Shown one piece after another: positions 50,019 to 63,092 of a stretch of 64,000 nucleotides of DNA. A program made the translations under genes and the position numbers. The notes under the pieces are model-generated. The model searched no databases, was not told the origin of the DNA, and saw nothing but the letters and a program-made list of their open reading frames with translations. Positions within the stretch are counted from its first letter, which is position 1. Each line of letters begins with the position of its first letter. The stretch spans positions 434,001-498,000 of the forward strand of contig JBAJFE010000060.1 of NCBI GenBank assembly GCA_037903355.1. The letters are read 5' to 3'. The stretch is from Trichuris trichiura (taxonomy: Eukaryota > Nematoda > Enoplea > Trichinellida > Trichuridae).

Positions 50019-50901
50019 AAGTTAACGTAAAGGGCTTTACTTCGCTGTTCTTTAGTTTCTTTGCATACATTCACCAGCAGACACTTTTTTGCATTAATGT
50101 ATGTCAAGTTAAGTCCTTCCGTCAGTTCGACGCAGTAATGCTGTTCACTGCCTTTGAAATTGGATTGAAAAAGTAACATTGTTCTAGTCCAGTTGAGCCT
50201 AATTGTGCTTTGCACACTTTGTTGCAAACAACTGGATATTGCTTTTTTCATGTTGCGTTACGCGCCGAAAGCAAATGCTTTGCTAACTTCGAGCAGTAGT
50301 TGCCAGATGCTCCGTCAAACTTTGTTGTAAACATCACTGCCGTGGCAATACATTTGTTACGGTCATGACCTAGCTATGCTCAGGTTCTGTGTAACCTGCG
50401 CATGAGAGATTACGGTCGGCTACGAAAGATAATGGTGTGATCGTTCGATTGTTCTGATATGGTTGGTTGTAACAATATTGTTTGATAAAATCTAAAAACT
50501 AGCCCATCATCGACCCGTTAAGTAGTGCATATTATGTTAGAAAAGTATGCTGTTTGGAAAAAGCTTTTCTGCAGGCAAGCAGCAGCGATAGCACGGTTAA
50601 AACTTTAGAACGCGTCCGTTTTAAAAATACAATTTAAATTTAAAAAGTTTAAAAATATTGCATTGAAAGAGACTTTTCTTTGAAGATGACGCCAAGTTTC
50701 GCCTTTATACACCATTCGGTGCTGGTGTGAACGTACTGTCTGTTCGAACTTGCACATTTTTGACATTGTGTGTAACGTGTTTGAAGAACCGTTCTTGCCA
50801 AGCAGTTTGGCCGTTTTCTTGCTACCGTAGCTCGACTTTTGCTGAATTAGACAGTTTTGCTCGTTAGAACGAACAAAAGCAAGTTTTGTCGACAAGCAAA
50901 G
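50019..50901. other. Intergenic between fumarate reductase and Aurora kinase
   Basis: No gene is seen in about 880 bp. Both flanking genes run in the plus direction, so it should hold the 3' UTR of the first and the promoter and 5' UTR of the second. Confidence 0.5.
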
Positions 50902-52508
<1,607 letters not shown>

Positions 52509-53353
52509 TATTGCAAAGCGATATAGCACGGCTTGCTAAGTGTAAGAGATCCTTACGTGGACCAATACCCTAAGCGCTAAGTAATTTTCACATTTGAAGT
52601 TTGACATACGACGTATTCAGCCTTCACCTTTTCAAGAGAAGTGACTTAGGCATCGATGAGTTACATAACAAGCAACATATACTCGTAACTGCTTGATTGA
52701 ACATTAAACTGGCACACTATGAGTGCCCAGCAAATACTCTACTTACTGCCCCATTATTTGCAGTGGCTTCTAAATCCCTAAAGTGGTTAGCCAAAATAAC
52801 CACGTTAATGAATACGTTAGGTTAAGTTCAAACGTATATATTGACCATGTTTGGGTCTGTTTCTAAGTTGGAATCAGCCTCTAAAAGTGTTACATTTAAA
52901 AATATGGTCACTGAATTTCTCGCGAAATCAAGTTAAACTGCAGTAGTGATTTGATACCTGCAAATTACCGCACAGATGATAGATTACTTTGATTGCAATC
53001 CTTGCAACTGCTACTATTCTAGACAGACAACAACAAAACAAATGTTATATTTTTAAGCAGTTTGAAATTACTCACAAAGTTGTGCGTCCAGAGTGAATAA
53101 ACACATTTTGCTCAGCCATGTTATGCTAATACATTTATCGTAGCAACGCTGCAAATAGAGCGTCTTTTGCGTACGCTCGCCGTATTCAATTAAATGGACT
53201 CACCGTTGGCTTAATTGACTTGACAAACTGCGTCGTTTCTGCAGTTGGTTTTTGTATGATTTTAATAATTTTAATGTCTCTCCGCAAGACGCATTCCGAG
53301 AGCGGAGAAACTTACAACAAACAAGTTGAAACAGAGAAAGAAAACTTAACGAA
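52509..53353. other. Intergenic between converging Aurora and Kunitz genes
   Basis: The Aurora gene (+) and Kunitz gene (-) converge here, so the stretch should hold both 3' UTRs. No third gene is recognised. An AATAAA lies near 53093 on the plus strand. Confidence 0.5.
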
Positions 53354-54383
53354 TCAAAGTATGAAAGGACGCGTCGAGTTGCAAACCTTTTCGCACTCCG
53401 ATTGAGTCTCAAAGTTGTTGGCATTGCCACCACATCCTCCGTAGACGAACATGTAACAACGACCGAGCAAAAAGTTGTAGGCCCAACGAGGAATGTAGGC
53501 ATTACATGGACCAGCTTCGGCTGTCAGAGTGCATACAGCTGAAAAGAGTAATTGGAAAAGTATTTAAATTTTACACTGTCTGCATTGTCTTCCTACTTGG
53601 ATTGCAAGCTCGCAGGCAGTCTTCATTGCTCATAAAGTTGTTGCTGTTACCACCGCATCCGCCATAAATGAATGGCTTACATTGGCTTGACGATGCGTCA
53701 TAATACCACCGTCTCATTGACGCTCGACAAGGACCACTATCCATTGGTAGTTGACATCGATCTGCAATGCTTATATAAATAAAACTGTTAAAGTTAATTC
53801 ATTATTCATTAACTGCACTGTCCCGCGCAATGACGTAAGCATTCTTGTTCAGTTGCAAAATTGTTGCTGTTGGTACTGCAACCACCATAAATGAACAATT
53901 CACATTTCGATGTCACCGGATTCCAAAACCAGCGAGCTATACTCTGACCGCATTCTTGAATATCCGGAGCAGCTGTGCAATCACGTTCTGAAGTACGAGA
54001 TGAAATTTATTCAACTGTATCTTATTTCAACTTGATCTGACAATCTTACTCGGCATGCACATATGATGCGGTGGGATTGGATGAACAAGAGGGACGATAT
54101 ACGGAGGAGGTGGATCGTAGACTGGTGGCGTCATCGGATACATCAAGAAGGGATGCATTACTTGCCGGCCTAAACATGTTTAATTGCTTAAGAAGTCTAT
54201 TCTTCTTTGTCAGCCGCTTGAAAAGCATGCTGTGCAATAAGCATATTCGAAGCATGCTGGCTAACTGCAAGTTTGGATTCGCAGCCACGAATACAACTTA
54301 CGAATTCGAGATTTCGGCTTCTCTTCATCCGCTACAACAAATGACAAAGCTAACAACAACAACAGCAGCATCGGACCGTTCAT
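53354..54383 (-). CDS. Secreted three-domain Kunitz (BPTI-type) protease inhibitor
   Basis: Exon 1 (54383-54302) encodes a signal peptide (MNGPMLLLLLLALSFVVADE). Exon 2 (54169-54050) encodes a Pro/His/Tyr-rich linker with VYDPPPPYIVP. Three Kunitz domains follow, one per exon: 53987-53819, about 53761-53597, and 53538-53354. Each has six cysteines and the YGGC...NNF signature. P1 residues after Cys II differ: Gly in QECGQS, Arg in GPCRAS (trypsin-type), and Asn in GPCNAY. So only the middle domain looks like a classic trypsin inhibitor. The junction between domains 1 and 2 is out of phase with the obvious splice sites. It needs either a 34-bp intron using an upstream acceptor (TTTAACAG) or an indel. 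Secreted multi-Kunitz proteins in nematodes act in cuticle, extracellular matrix or protease control. Confidence 0.85.
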
Positions 54384-55337
54384 CTTCGGAAACGACGATT
54401 TTATGTCAGTAGCATTTAAACGTGTCGAATTTATAGCGAGCAACTGGATGAGCTGCAGTCTTTATGCTAATTCGTAGAATAAATAAGAATTTTAGTTAGT
54501 CTTCGGCCGCTTAACGTTCAGAAAATCGGATCGTTCCGAATTCAAGGAAGCGATAGCAATGATTCCTACGCGTTAGATGATGGTAGGGAGAATACACTAA
54601 AGAGGCAAAATGGAAATTTCAGCAAAGATTCAGATTAGCAACCGCCCGAAAGCTTACGATGGAGTAGTAATTTGCAAAACATAGACGATACCCGCTCTTC
54701 AAATGCTTAAAATAGCCTTCATTCTAACTGCATCGTTCCAAAAGGTAAAACAACTACATTTGGTGCAAACGGATATCAAAACAAACATACGCGGATTAGT
54801 AAAGAAAACTTACACTTCGCTAAAGCCGTTCTGCCAAAGAAATTATTGAGTGAAAGTCATCACCCAAATTGATACCTATTTAAAGTATGTTACAAATTCA
54901 CATTTTACCGCCGCGTCAGAGCAAATCTTTTGCTTTCAGTTCAGAAGACAGCAAGCAGCAGCAGTGAGAAATATTTAAACACCTACGAGACCCATTTCGT
55001 GATTCCAAATTTGAATTACTTTGCCACTGTTTACCCATGTGTTCTTATCAACTGACTATAAGTATTGCCCATAATTAAGACTGGCACTTTTTTATGTCTA
55101 GTCTAAATTATTGAAGATAACTCACCGTAAGATAGACGTCAGCTTACGTAGGCTTTTTGATCAAGAAAAACCAACAGAAACAGGTTCCGTCCTCACTGCT
55201 GAAAGTACCTCTATAGCTAACCTTGATGCGAGCAAATAAGGACTAACACACGTACACTAATCACAAATGAAGAACACCTTATTTTTTGAAGATGTCAACT
55301 TTCAAAACAATTATTCTTGCGAATAAGCATTACTGAC
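54384..55337. other. Intergenic, nothing recognised
   Basis: Lies upstream of the Kunitz gene (its promoter side) and before PLE2. No coding or repeat signal was found. Confidence 0.5.
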
Positions 55338-55429
55338 AATGCGTGAAATGTGGTTGTAAAGTTTTCTACGGCTTTCCCGTTTATTTTGTCTGTGCTGGTA
55401 TCTGTAATTGAACGAAACAACTGCTCTAC

Positions 55430-57538
55430 CAACCAACCAGCAGATAAATGTAACGTTGTTTTTCTCCTTAACAGAAATGACTATATACAGAAAATCAACA
55501 TCCACTTAGACAGTACAATATACCACCCCATTCAGGAAGACCCAACTCCCCATACAGGTGTAGAACTGAGGGCTTTATTGGGGGCGTTCGCGAGCAAGAG
55601 AAACGACCACCAGCTCGCCTACATAAGTAACTACATTTTCTTCTTAAGCAATGTTAAATGCCCTGAACTATACGGACTCCCCAAGATCCACAAGGAAGGT
55701 ATTCCGCTAAGACCAGTCGTTTCCAGCGTCAATAGTGTAACATCAAAGCTGTGCACTTATCTAAAAGACATTCTTCAACCGTTAACGGGTAAATGCAAAT
55801 CCTATGTCAAAAGCTGCAAAGACTTCTGCACAGCGTTAAAACCAATTAAACTAACAACGAACAGCATTATGGTAAGCTATGACGTCAAAGACCTTTTCAC
55901 GAGTATTCCCATAAACTACACAATTGACCTCTTAGAGAAACTTTTAATACGTGACACCACGGGACCCCTAAAAACCAAACTAAACCTCTTTCACATAACA
56001 AAACTGATTGCCTTTTGCATGAAACAAGGGAATTACTTCAGATTCCAAGACAGGTTCTTCTTACAAACAGATGGTGCTCCTATGGGCAGCCCCCTTTCCT
56101 CCATTCTAGCCGAAATCTTCATGGAACACTTCGAAGAAAAGGCTTTCGCTAGCATAGGTTCTGACAACGCGCCTATCTTTTTCAAACGTTACGTAGACAG
56201 CATTTTTGCCATTACCACCGCGGGCAAGGAGGGGCTCTTTTCTAAGACACTTAAACAGTATCTTTCCCAATAACATAAGTTTAACGATGGAGACAATTAA
56301 ATAACAAACTTCTTTTCTTAGACGTATTAGTGATAAAACAGGGCAACGAAATAAGGACCTGCGTTTATAGGAAACCAACCCATTCCAACAGGTATCTGCA
56401 TTTCACCTCCCACCACCCCTTGTAAGTCAAACGAGGTATTGTAAAAGGGATGGTTGACCTGGCCTTAGCAATCTGTGACCCCGCATTTCTTCCTGCAGAA
56501 TTAAAACACATCCTTAAGACTTTCACAGACAACGGATAGCCACATTCTCTGGTTAAACACATCATCGCCGAATGCAGACGGCACTCAAACCTTTCCCCTA
56601 ATGACAAAAATAATAACATTAATAACACTGATAGTTGTAAGGTCTTCTACGGCTTTTCCCGTTTTTCGTTGTGCTGTTATCTGTAATTAAACTAAAACAA
56701 CTGCTCTACCAACGGATGGATGAGCCGTTATTAAGAAAATGTACAAATATCAATACACTCAACTTTTTAATGTTCAAAGCTTTCGGAACGCTCTAGTTCC
56801 GTCGTCAGTGAAGTGGTGGAAAAAGCCGTAGAAGACCTTACAACCATGAAAATACAGCCCGTTACAAAACAACTCGTTTTCAATAACACCGATAATATTA
56901 ATCACAATAACATTACGAATGCTAACAATGATAACACTGGAATCACGAATAGTCACCCCATTTTGTTTATCCCTTATTACAACGGCATCGGGGAACGAAT
57001 CCTACGATTAAGCCGTTCCCTAGACTTTAAGGTTCGATTTATGACATCAAACAGTTTACGTTCAATGGTGAGGAGCGATAAGATCGTGGTTCCCTTTGAC
57101 AAAAGACCTGGCGTCGTCTATGAGATACGATGCGGCTGCAACGCCTCCTACGTAGGAGAAACGGGCAACACTTTATTTGACAGGTTCGGCCAACACATGT
57201 CCAACATTAGCCGATAGAAAGAGGCGATGCGAAGACTGACCCAACCCGACGGACCAAAGACACCTAATCCACGACGGGACTGACCACAGAAGTTGAAACC
57301 AGAGAAGATCATACAAGAGACGATCAAGGCGTCGGCGGTCGTCGAGCATTTCTCTCAATGCTCGCTCGACCTACAACCCCGGATTATTTGTCGCGAGAGC
57401 CACTTCCATCGCCGCCGGGTTAAGGAGGCTCTTTACATCCGCCATAACCCTACGATCAACCGTGACATAGGACTAGAGGTTAGCTCAGCTTGGGACCCAC
57501 TGATTAGTAAAACCAAGTGTTGCTCACTGCCGCGCTGA
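55430..57538 (+). pseudogene. PLE2 reverse transcriptase/GIY-YIG remnant
   Basis: RT motifs remain readable at 55430-56273: CPELYGLPKIHKEGIPLR, SYDVKDLFTSIPINYT, DGAPMGSPLSSILAEIF. The catalytic box reads RYVDSIFAI, so the second catalytic Asp of YVDD is replaced by Ser. The frame then breaks (56274-56620 holds stops and shifts in recognisable sequence such as FLDVLVIKQGNE and VYRKPTHSN). It is interrupted by the nested insertion and resumes at about 56900 with SHPILFIPYYNGIGERI, the GIY-YIG motif VVYEIRCGCNASYVGETGN and FGQHM. It then shifts again to a C-terminal part (57293-57538). It is not functional; it marks an older insertion than PLE1. Confidence 0.85.
56634..56881. mobile_element. 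Nested 248-bp non-autonomous Penelope-derived element
   Basis: It starts GTTGTAAGGTCTTCTACGGC and ends CGTTTTC, and is flanked by AATAACACTGATA (56621-56633) and AATAACACCGATA (56882-56894), a 13-bp duplication with one mismatch. It contains one forward pLTR, then a short inverted end (GCCGTAGAAGACCTTACAAC) and the family tail. So it is an internal-deletion or solo-pLTR derivative with about 20-27 bp terminal inverted repeats. It sits in the spacer between RT and endonuclease domains of PLE2. The minus strand carries the hammerhead-like core CTGACGACGGAAC...GTTCCGAAAG (56808-56780). Confidence 0.8.
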
Positions 57539-57593
57539 CCTCGCCCCCCATTCCTATTGTTACATGAGCCTATATAACACCGTTCAGAGAATA

Positions 57594-57800
57594 ACACCTC
57601 CTCCACCACCTCACTGACGACGGAACTAGAGCGTTCCGTAAGCTCTGATATTAAACAGTTGAGTGCATTGATATCTGTACAATTTTCTTAATAACTGCTC
57701 ATCTATCCGTTGGTAGAGCAGTTGTTTCGTTCAATTACAAATACCAGCGCAGACAAAATAAACGGGAAAAGCCGTAGAGGACCTTACAACCATAAAACAA
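57594..57800. repeat. PLE2 3' pseudo-LTR (inverted)
   Basis: Reverse complement of the forward pLTR type seen at 55351-55440, 56634-56850 and 63104-63300. On the plus strand it includes CTGACGACGGAAC TAGAGC GTTCC then GTAAG, so the GAAA box of the hammerhead-like core is mutated to GTAA here. Confidence 0.8.
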
Positions 57801-57845
57801 CAGCCCGTTACGAAGCATCCTGTTTTCAAGAAAATGCGTGAAATG

Positions 57846-59292
57846 GAAGCATTTTATCAAATTTCAAAGCAGCCTACGGAATATGTGACGCTTTTGGGCA
57901 AAATGCGAATTGCATTCTGCCAGCGGAGACTTCTATGATCTCGTCACTAACGCCCCTGCAAGCATACATGCTTAGGCTAGAGCAGAACTGCATAACTGAC
58001 AAGGTTCTGTGACCAAGGCAACCAATTTTTTTCGAATTTTAGTCTAACCTGTTCTACTTTAGCCAAAACCTAGATGTCGCTGGAAAAGTAGCGGGAAACG
58101 GGATACTTCGTCCCATAGGCGTTATCAGTGTCGGCTAGAGATGAAAAGAATCGACTTTTATGTTCGACATGATGAAAGTGAATTGCGTCAGCACATCTCA
58201 CGAGTTCATGCACTGATCTTATAACGTTGTACAGAATGCCTATAAAATGTATGAAATACTAAGTGTTCAATGCATTACGTAAAGGTTTTCGGCATTCTAT
58301 AGATTGCTTACGTACACTGCATAACGTCTCATTTTAAGCATTGGCTGTAACGTATTTCCAAAAGCCTTCGGGAAGAGAAATTATACGAAGGCAATATCAT
58401 GTTGCGTCACGCCTAGTCTTAATAACTTTAGAAGCGTTAGGTGAGCAGACATTGGAGGGATAAGGAAAATCTATTTAATGGTCTACAGGGTATGTTCTAG
58501 CAATTCGTTTGGTTGGCTTTCCGAAGAGAAAATTAAGAATCGATCAAATCATCATACGACTGTCACTTGCTATGTCTACTGTTGCTTGAGCATTGCTGCT
58601 AACGAACAACACTTTAAATGTACCTACATCTAGAACTGCTCAGGTACGACGATTTACTCGCCTTGTTACTTTCTGTTCTAATCATTTCGTGCAGATAACC
58701 ATCAATTCAATTATGAACAAAATTTTCACAAACCTAAAAATGAGCTCACTATAGCTTCCATGCAAACTGCTTTACCTTGTTAAGAATTTAATCGTATCAA
58801 GAAGCAAAAGTCATAAGAAACGCATTCAACCCTTCTAGTGTTAAAAAACCCAAAAACTACTAAACACTACAAAATTGGCTCAACAAATTGATTAAGTTAA
58901 ATAAGTGTCACAATTCATGACACTATCCGTTTTACACATTTACTTTAGTTGATTAACACTCGCCTCATTGGTGAAAGAGTGGTCACCATCCCATCTAACA
59001 CAGTGGTATTGGAACATGACAGGCCATACAGGCTATAAGAATGTCTTGCTACCAAGGCGTAAAGGATAAAATTCAGACAATCGCCTTCGCGAGTTAATAT
59101 CGAAAGGACTTAACGTTCCGACCTAATACTTGTCAGTCGTTTGAACGTTTTATTCTTTGGATAAGAGAGATTTGGCTTTATTTTCCTTATATCTCAGTTT
59201 GCAAACACTCTTGAATGTAATCAACAGCTTATACTCCGTAGGGCAAAAGTCTAACTGACTATCTGCTATTGAAAATAAAAAGCGTCTGAAAA
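57846..59292. other. Intergenic upstream of the bHLH gene
   Basis: No gene or repeat is recognised. It should contain the regulatory region of the bHLH gene; no distinctive motif cluster was seen. Confidence 0.5.
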
Positions 59293-59823
59293 ATGGAGCA
59301 CTCGTCAACTGACCGCTTCACAGTTGCGGAGGGACATTTCACTTTTGCTGGACAGTTTAAAGAAAAGAAATGCTCGACCTATTCGGCAAAGAAAAGTAAA
59401 ACTGAAACAACGGCGGGCAAACTGACCATTGCGGTTGCGTGCAGGAATGCGCGGGAAAGAAGACGAGTGCACAAGGTGAATGAAGCTTTCGATGCGTTAA
59501 AAAGTTGCTTGCCAACTTTGAAACAACGAACACGTCGGGTATCAAAGCTGAAAATTCTCCGCTCGGCTATTGAGTACATAAAATGCTTACAAAGTTGTCT
59601 CCCGGAAGAAGCATCTGCCCAGCTGTCTCCTGCCTTCAACAGTACCAACTGCTTAAATGTAGAAAACCGTTCGGACAGTTCACACTACTTTGCAGTCTAC
59701 TACAAGCAACAACCAACGTCGTACTGGAATACAGCATGTACGTTAAACTTACGCTCTCTTCGCATTTACCTACAAATAGATACACTGTTTACAGCTTATG
59801 TTTACCTAAAGCCTTTCATATAA
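59293..59823 (+). CDS. Class A basic helix-loop-helix transcription factor
   Basis: A single ATG-initiated frame of 176 residues. The bHLH domain spans about residues 50-105. The basic region and helix 1 read RNARERRRVHKVNEAF and DALKSCLP, the loop is basic (KQRTRRV), and helix 2 reads SKLKILRSAIEYIKCLQSCL. The E-box-contacting Glu-Arg of RERRR is present. The basic region and EYI.CLQ resemble achaete-scute proteins, while KVNEAFDALKSC and KILRSAIEYI resemble MyoD-type proteins. So the assignment within class A is open, with neural (ASCL) or muscle/other tissue fates possible. Such factors bind CANNTG as heterodimers with E proteins. The C-terminal tail is Ser/Thr/Tyr-rich and lacks the WRPW of Hes factors. 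There are no introns, as in many ASC genes. Confidence 0.85.
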   Translation: MEHSSTDRFTVAEGHFTFAGQFKEKKCSTYSAKKSKTETTAGKLTIAVACRNARERRRVHKVNEAFDALKSCLPTLKQRTRRVSKLKILRSAIEYIKCLQSCLPEEASAQLSPAFNSTNCLNVENRSDSSHYFAVYYKQQPTSYWNTACTLNLRSLRIYLQIDTLFTAYVYLKPFI

Positions 59824-62340
59824 CAACTGTACGATTGTAATCAGCATATTTATAGGTAAAGAATCCATATTAAGACATTGAATACGACAGAATATGCACT
59901 GGCCGTTCAACTTGTGATGGAAGATTATGACGAAACGTGCTACTTGTTAAAATTCAATATCAGATCACTGGATCTACAAACTCATGCGAAAGCAAAGAAA
60001 AAGACATGAAGGTTGCCAAATATGGCCTTTCTTTACGCAGCTTTGTGATCGTCGTCAAGAAGAGAAATGTTACAAAAAATCGTTGGAAAGCTTATCCAAC
60101 TGCTTTTCTTCTAGTAAAGGTTTTGCCCTAATCAAACTTGGTTGGACGACTGAATTCAAATCTAAGAGCAAAAGCCGTCGTTCTCAAAACTGCTTATTCT
60201 ATTTGTAGAGAAAACCACCATTTCTTTTTTTCCAGACGTTTACTCTTTTAAAGGTAAAAGGTTTATTTGAAATCACAGAAATCCTACTCGTAGCCATCGA
60301 CGCTTCCTTGCCTCGTATTGGCGGCGAAGCGAATCCCGAACATATACTCATTAATAAAATAGAGTATGGGCACAGTGGTTCGCAATTCCATTCGTTGACA
60401 ATAAGAGGCAAGGAAACCTCGAAAAATACGAGTACATTTTCCGTTATTTCAAATAAAATGATTTAACCTTTTGGACTTGTTACGAGACATTACGCTTTTT
60501 GCGCACAACTTGACTTCAATGTTGCAATAAGCATCTAACGAGTAAGAAATCTTTCAAATCCATTTGCCCAGTTGAAGAACTGAAATGCAGTCAGCCTTCG
60601 TTATCTACACATTCGATACAACGCGCTTTATCCTGGATAAAGAATGACGTCATTTTTGAACGGTAACTGGTGCATCGATGCTGAGTTGCGCTGTTATCTT
60701 CTGACTTTGAGGGGAAGACTGTTTTTATCTGTACACCTCTTTACACTACGCAGAACGATGAAGCACGTTTACTGATATGCTATTTGTCCGATCCTTCCTG
60801 CATTGGCACAGCACCTATAAGGAAAAAGAAAAGAAAAAGATGAATTTAGCGCCTTTCCACTTATAAGCGCGTTTACCATATGCTTATATAATTTAAGCAC
60901 TCTGTATTTATGCCCTGCGTAAGCTTCGCGATACGTGACGGTGAAGAAATGTTCGACGTACTAATATATGCAAAGATAGCACGAAGATTACTAGTCGAAA
61001 TGCTTAAGTTAAATACAAGTTATCTGAATACATATTTCTTTGCAACGGCTTGATAACTTTTCATGAAGCAAGCTTTTATTACGGGGAACCCCCTTATGGA
61101 TGTGACTTTCATCATGCGGAGCTTTCGGATGTAAGTTCGACCCGTCTTCCGCTGATGACGGGTCGAGTTTAGAACCAAAAGCTCCGAATGCTAGAAGTCA
61201 CATCCATAAGAGGTTTCACAGTTGTTATTGCATAGTACGTGCGAATACAACAAGGTTAGGCGGTTTGAGCCGAAGAGAGAAAAAAGACAGAGAGAGCACG
61301 CCGAAAGTTGCCGTGCAAAACACTAACTGGCTGCTGATGGGGAGCCGCTTAAGAAGGAATAAATGGGTCGTCATTCCGGTTCGGGAGCGTTATGCAAAAC
61401 TCGCCTTAACAACTGTAATAAAAGTTTACCCTATGAAAAATGCAAGTTGTTCTACATCTTGCACAACGCGTTGGATTTAACGCGCAAAGGTCGGAACAAA
61501 CTAACTGGGGATAATGAGAGCTGACTGTACATCTCCCTTTCCCTTTTAAGCTAACAACGACCTATTCTCTACGCTAAAGCAATAACTTACTGCATGGATA
61601 TGTTCTGAGAGAGCTAGTTATTCTTGAGCAGATGATTCTTCTTCGGATAAATCATATGCATTTCAAGATCTCTTTGAGTTATCATTCCATCATGGTGACA
61701 GCGAAAACAGTTTTCATCTTATCTGGCAAAAAAGGATTTCAACTTAAATAAAACAAAGAGGCCCATAAAATTGAAATACCACATACTTTTTTTCCATAGT
61801 AACATCTGTAAATGCCCATATAGAATTCCGCATGCTTGATTAACCACTAGAAGTATAAACATGGCATAAATTAAGAAAATGTGATATACAGACCAGAGCT
61901 AAAAAAAAATTCAAGCAGTTTGTATCTGTAGCCCAACACGCTGGTTTAGGGCATTCTAAACAGAATCAATGGCAAACAGTTTTCCATAACCGCATATTGA
62001 CAGATAAGTTTACAACGTCTGAACCTTTTCATTGACAGGGCAGAAGTTATCGTGTGCAAAGCCTGATGCGGAACAAAATTGGCTCCTCACCATAGCCAGG
62101 CGTACCCATTCTGGCTGATCAGCATCATCGATAAAATTTCGGCGATTAAAACGCAGACTTAAAAAGGAGAATGCTCGCTCGACTGTTGATGCTTGCAGTG
62201 CTTACCTTTTCAATGCATGGGATCGTAGTATTCATGGTGAACTAAAAGTATTACGACTGCATCGCACCCATATACGCAACCATATAGTATACATTTTATC
62301 AGCGAAGAAAGCGATTTTGAAGGTTTGCATTACGGTAATG
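59824..62340. other. Intergenic with one long foldback
   Basis: No gene is supported. Short frames near 59940-60210 (+) and 60200-60410 (-) lack motifs. The stretch contains the inverted repeat at 61085-61217. Confidence 0.5.
61085..61217. repeat. Inverted repeat, about 61-bp arms, 10-nt loop
   Basis: Arms about 61085-61146 and 61157-61217 pair at about 80%. They include exact blocks CTTATGGATGTGACTT and CGACCCGTC against their complements, around the loop TTCCGCTGAT. The shape and length resemble a long hairpin RNA precursor or a foldback element. Confidence 0.8.
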
Positions 62341-62354
62341 CAGGTGTAACAGGA

Positions 62355-62530
62355 AATCGCTCTGCCGTTCACGGTGGTCCACATCAAGGTCATCAGGTAA
62401 AACCAGTGCGCCGACTCGCAGCAGGCGGCACGGGAAGACCGTTAGGTAGAATCGCTCCGCCGCTCACGGTGGTCCGCATCAAGGTCATCAGATAAAACCA
62501 GTTGGCCCACCCGCAGTGCTGGCACGGAGC
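62355..62530 (+). repeat. Two imperfect direct repeats within the LTR U3
   Basis: The first copy starts ATCGCTCTGCCGTTCACGGT and the second ATCGCTCCGCCGCTCACGGT. They are separated by about 95 bases and share the downstream block CATCAAGGTCATCAG(G/A)TAAAACCAGT. Repeated enhancer-like units are common in LTR promoters. Confidence 0.75.
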
Positions 62531-62551
62531 CAAGCGGAAGAACACGGCAGC

Positions 62552-62559
62552 TATAAAAG
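62552..62559 (+). promoter_or_regulatory. TATA box of the solo LTR
   Basis: GCTATAAAAGGGG about 80 bases before the AATAAA signal. It could still drive transcription into flanking DNA. Confidence 0.6.
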
Positions 62560-63092
62560 GGGAAGACTGAAGGGGGAGAGATCTTTTTCCGGCAGAATGT
62601 GCGCTGTTCTGGTCATGTCCGCTGTGCAAATGAATAAAGCTTTTGATTCGTGCTACTGAGCGCGTGAAGTTTTACACAGGAATGGAGTTTCAAGTAAAGT
62701 ACTTCTGTGGGATGGTCAAAAATTATGAAGGTTTTTAAGTTTGGCTTGTTGTGCTATTTTAAGCGGTCGTAGCTACGTCGTAAATTTGTTTGACTCCAAT
62801 TTTCTTATAAAAAAAGCGAACAGACGAAGTATTGCAATTACAGTTTCTTTTCCCTCGTTTAGCAACTGTCGCTAGGCGTACAGCTGCGTTCTTAGCTGGT
62901 TTGGCCAAAAGACGGTAACTCGATTTAAAATCAAAACAAAAACTGACAATATGAGCGCGACGTTTCCAACGCGGTACGCGTAGATTTATATCTGAAGAAC
63001 AAAAATTGACACTTCTGGAATCAAAGAATCGACGGGCGTCTTTCCCGTGTCTCAACTTAATTGCTGCAAACACACTCTAAGGCATTTTAATA

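Larger units (their letters stand above)
55351..57832 (+). mobile_element. Penelope-like retroelement PLE2, 5'-truncated and decayed, with nested insertion
   Basis: A 2.5-kb element bounded by an exact 13-bp duplication. It starts with a partial forward pLTR (TGGTTGTAAAGTTTTCTACG... to about 55440) fused directly to the RT region, so the N-terminal part of the ORF is missing. It ends with an inverted pLTR (about 57594-57800) and a tail ending TGTTTTCAAGAA. Both pLTR pieces share the same subfamily differences (TTTATTTTGTCTG). A 248-bp relative is inserted at 56634-56881. The coding region is broken by stops and frameshifts. It is a different subfamily from PLE1 but shares CTACCAACGGATGGATGAGC and the hammerhead-like core. 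Confidence 0.85.
55338..57845. repeat. 13-bp target-site duplication around PLE2
   Basis: AATGCGTGAAATG is present exactly at 55338-55350 and 57833-57845, immediately outside the element. It fixes both ends of PLE2. Confidence 0.85.
62345..62676 (+). mobile_element. Solo LTR of an LTR retrotransposon
   Basis: 332 bp starting TGTAAC and ending GTTTTACA, flanked by the 4-bp duplication CAGG (62341-62344 and 62677-62680). It contains a TATA box (TATAAAAG, 62552-62559) and an AATAAA poly(A) signal (62633-62638) in the expected U3-R order. The U3-like part is GC-richer than the surroundings and holds two roughly 80-bp copies of a block with CACGGTGGTCC and CATCAAGGTCATCAG. No gag/pol lies next to it, so it is a solo LTR left by recombination. 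The 4-bp duplication fits Gypsy-type elements. Confidence 0.8.
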
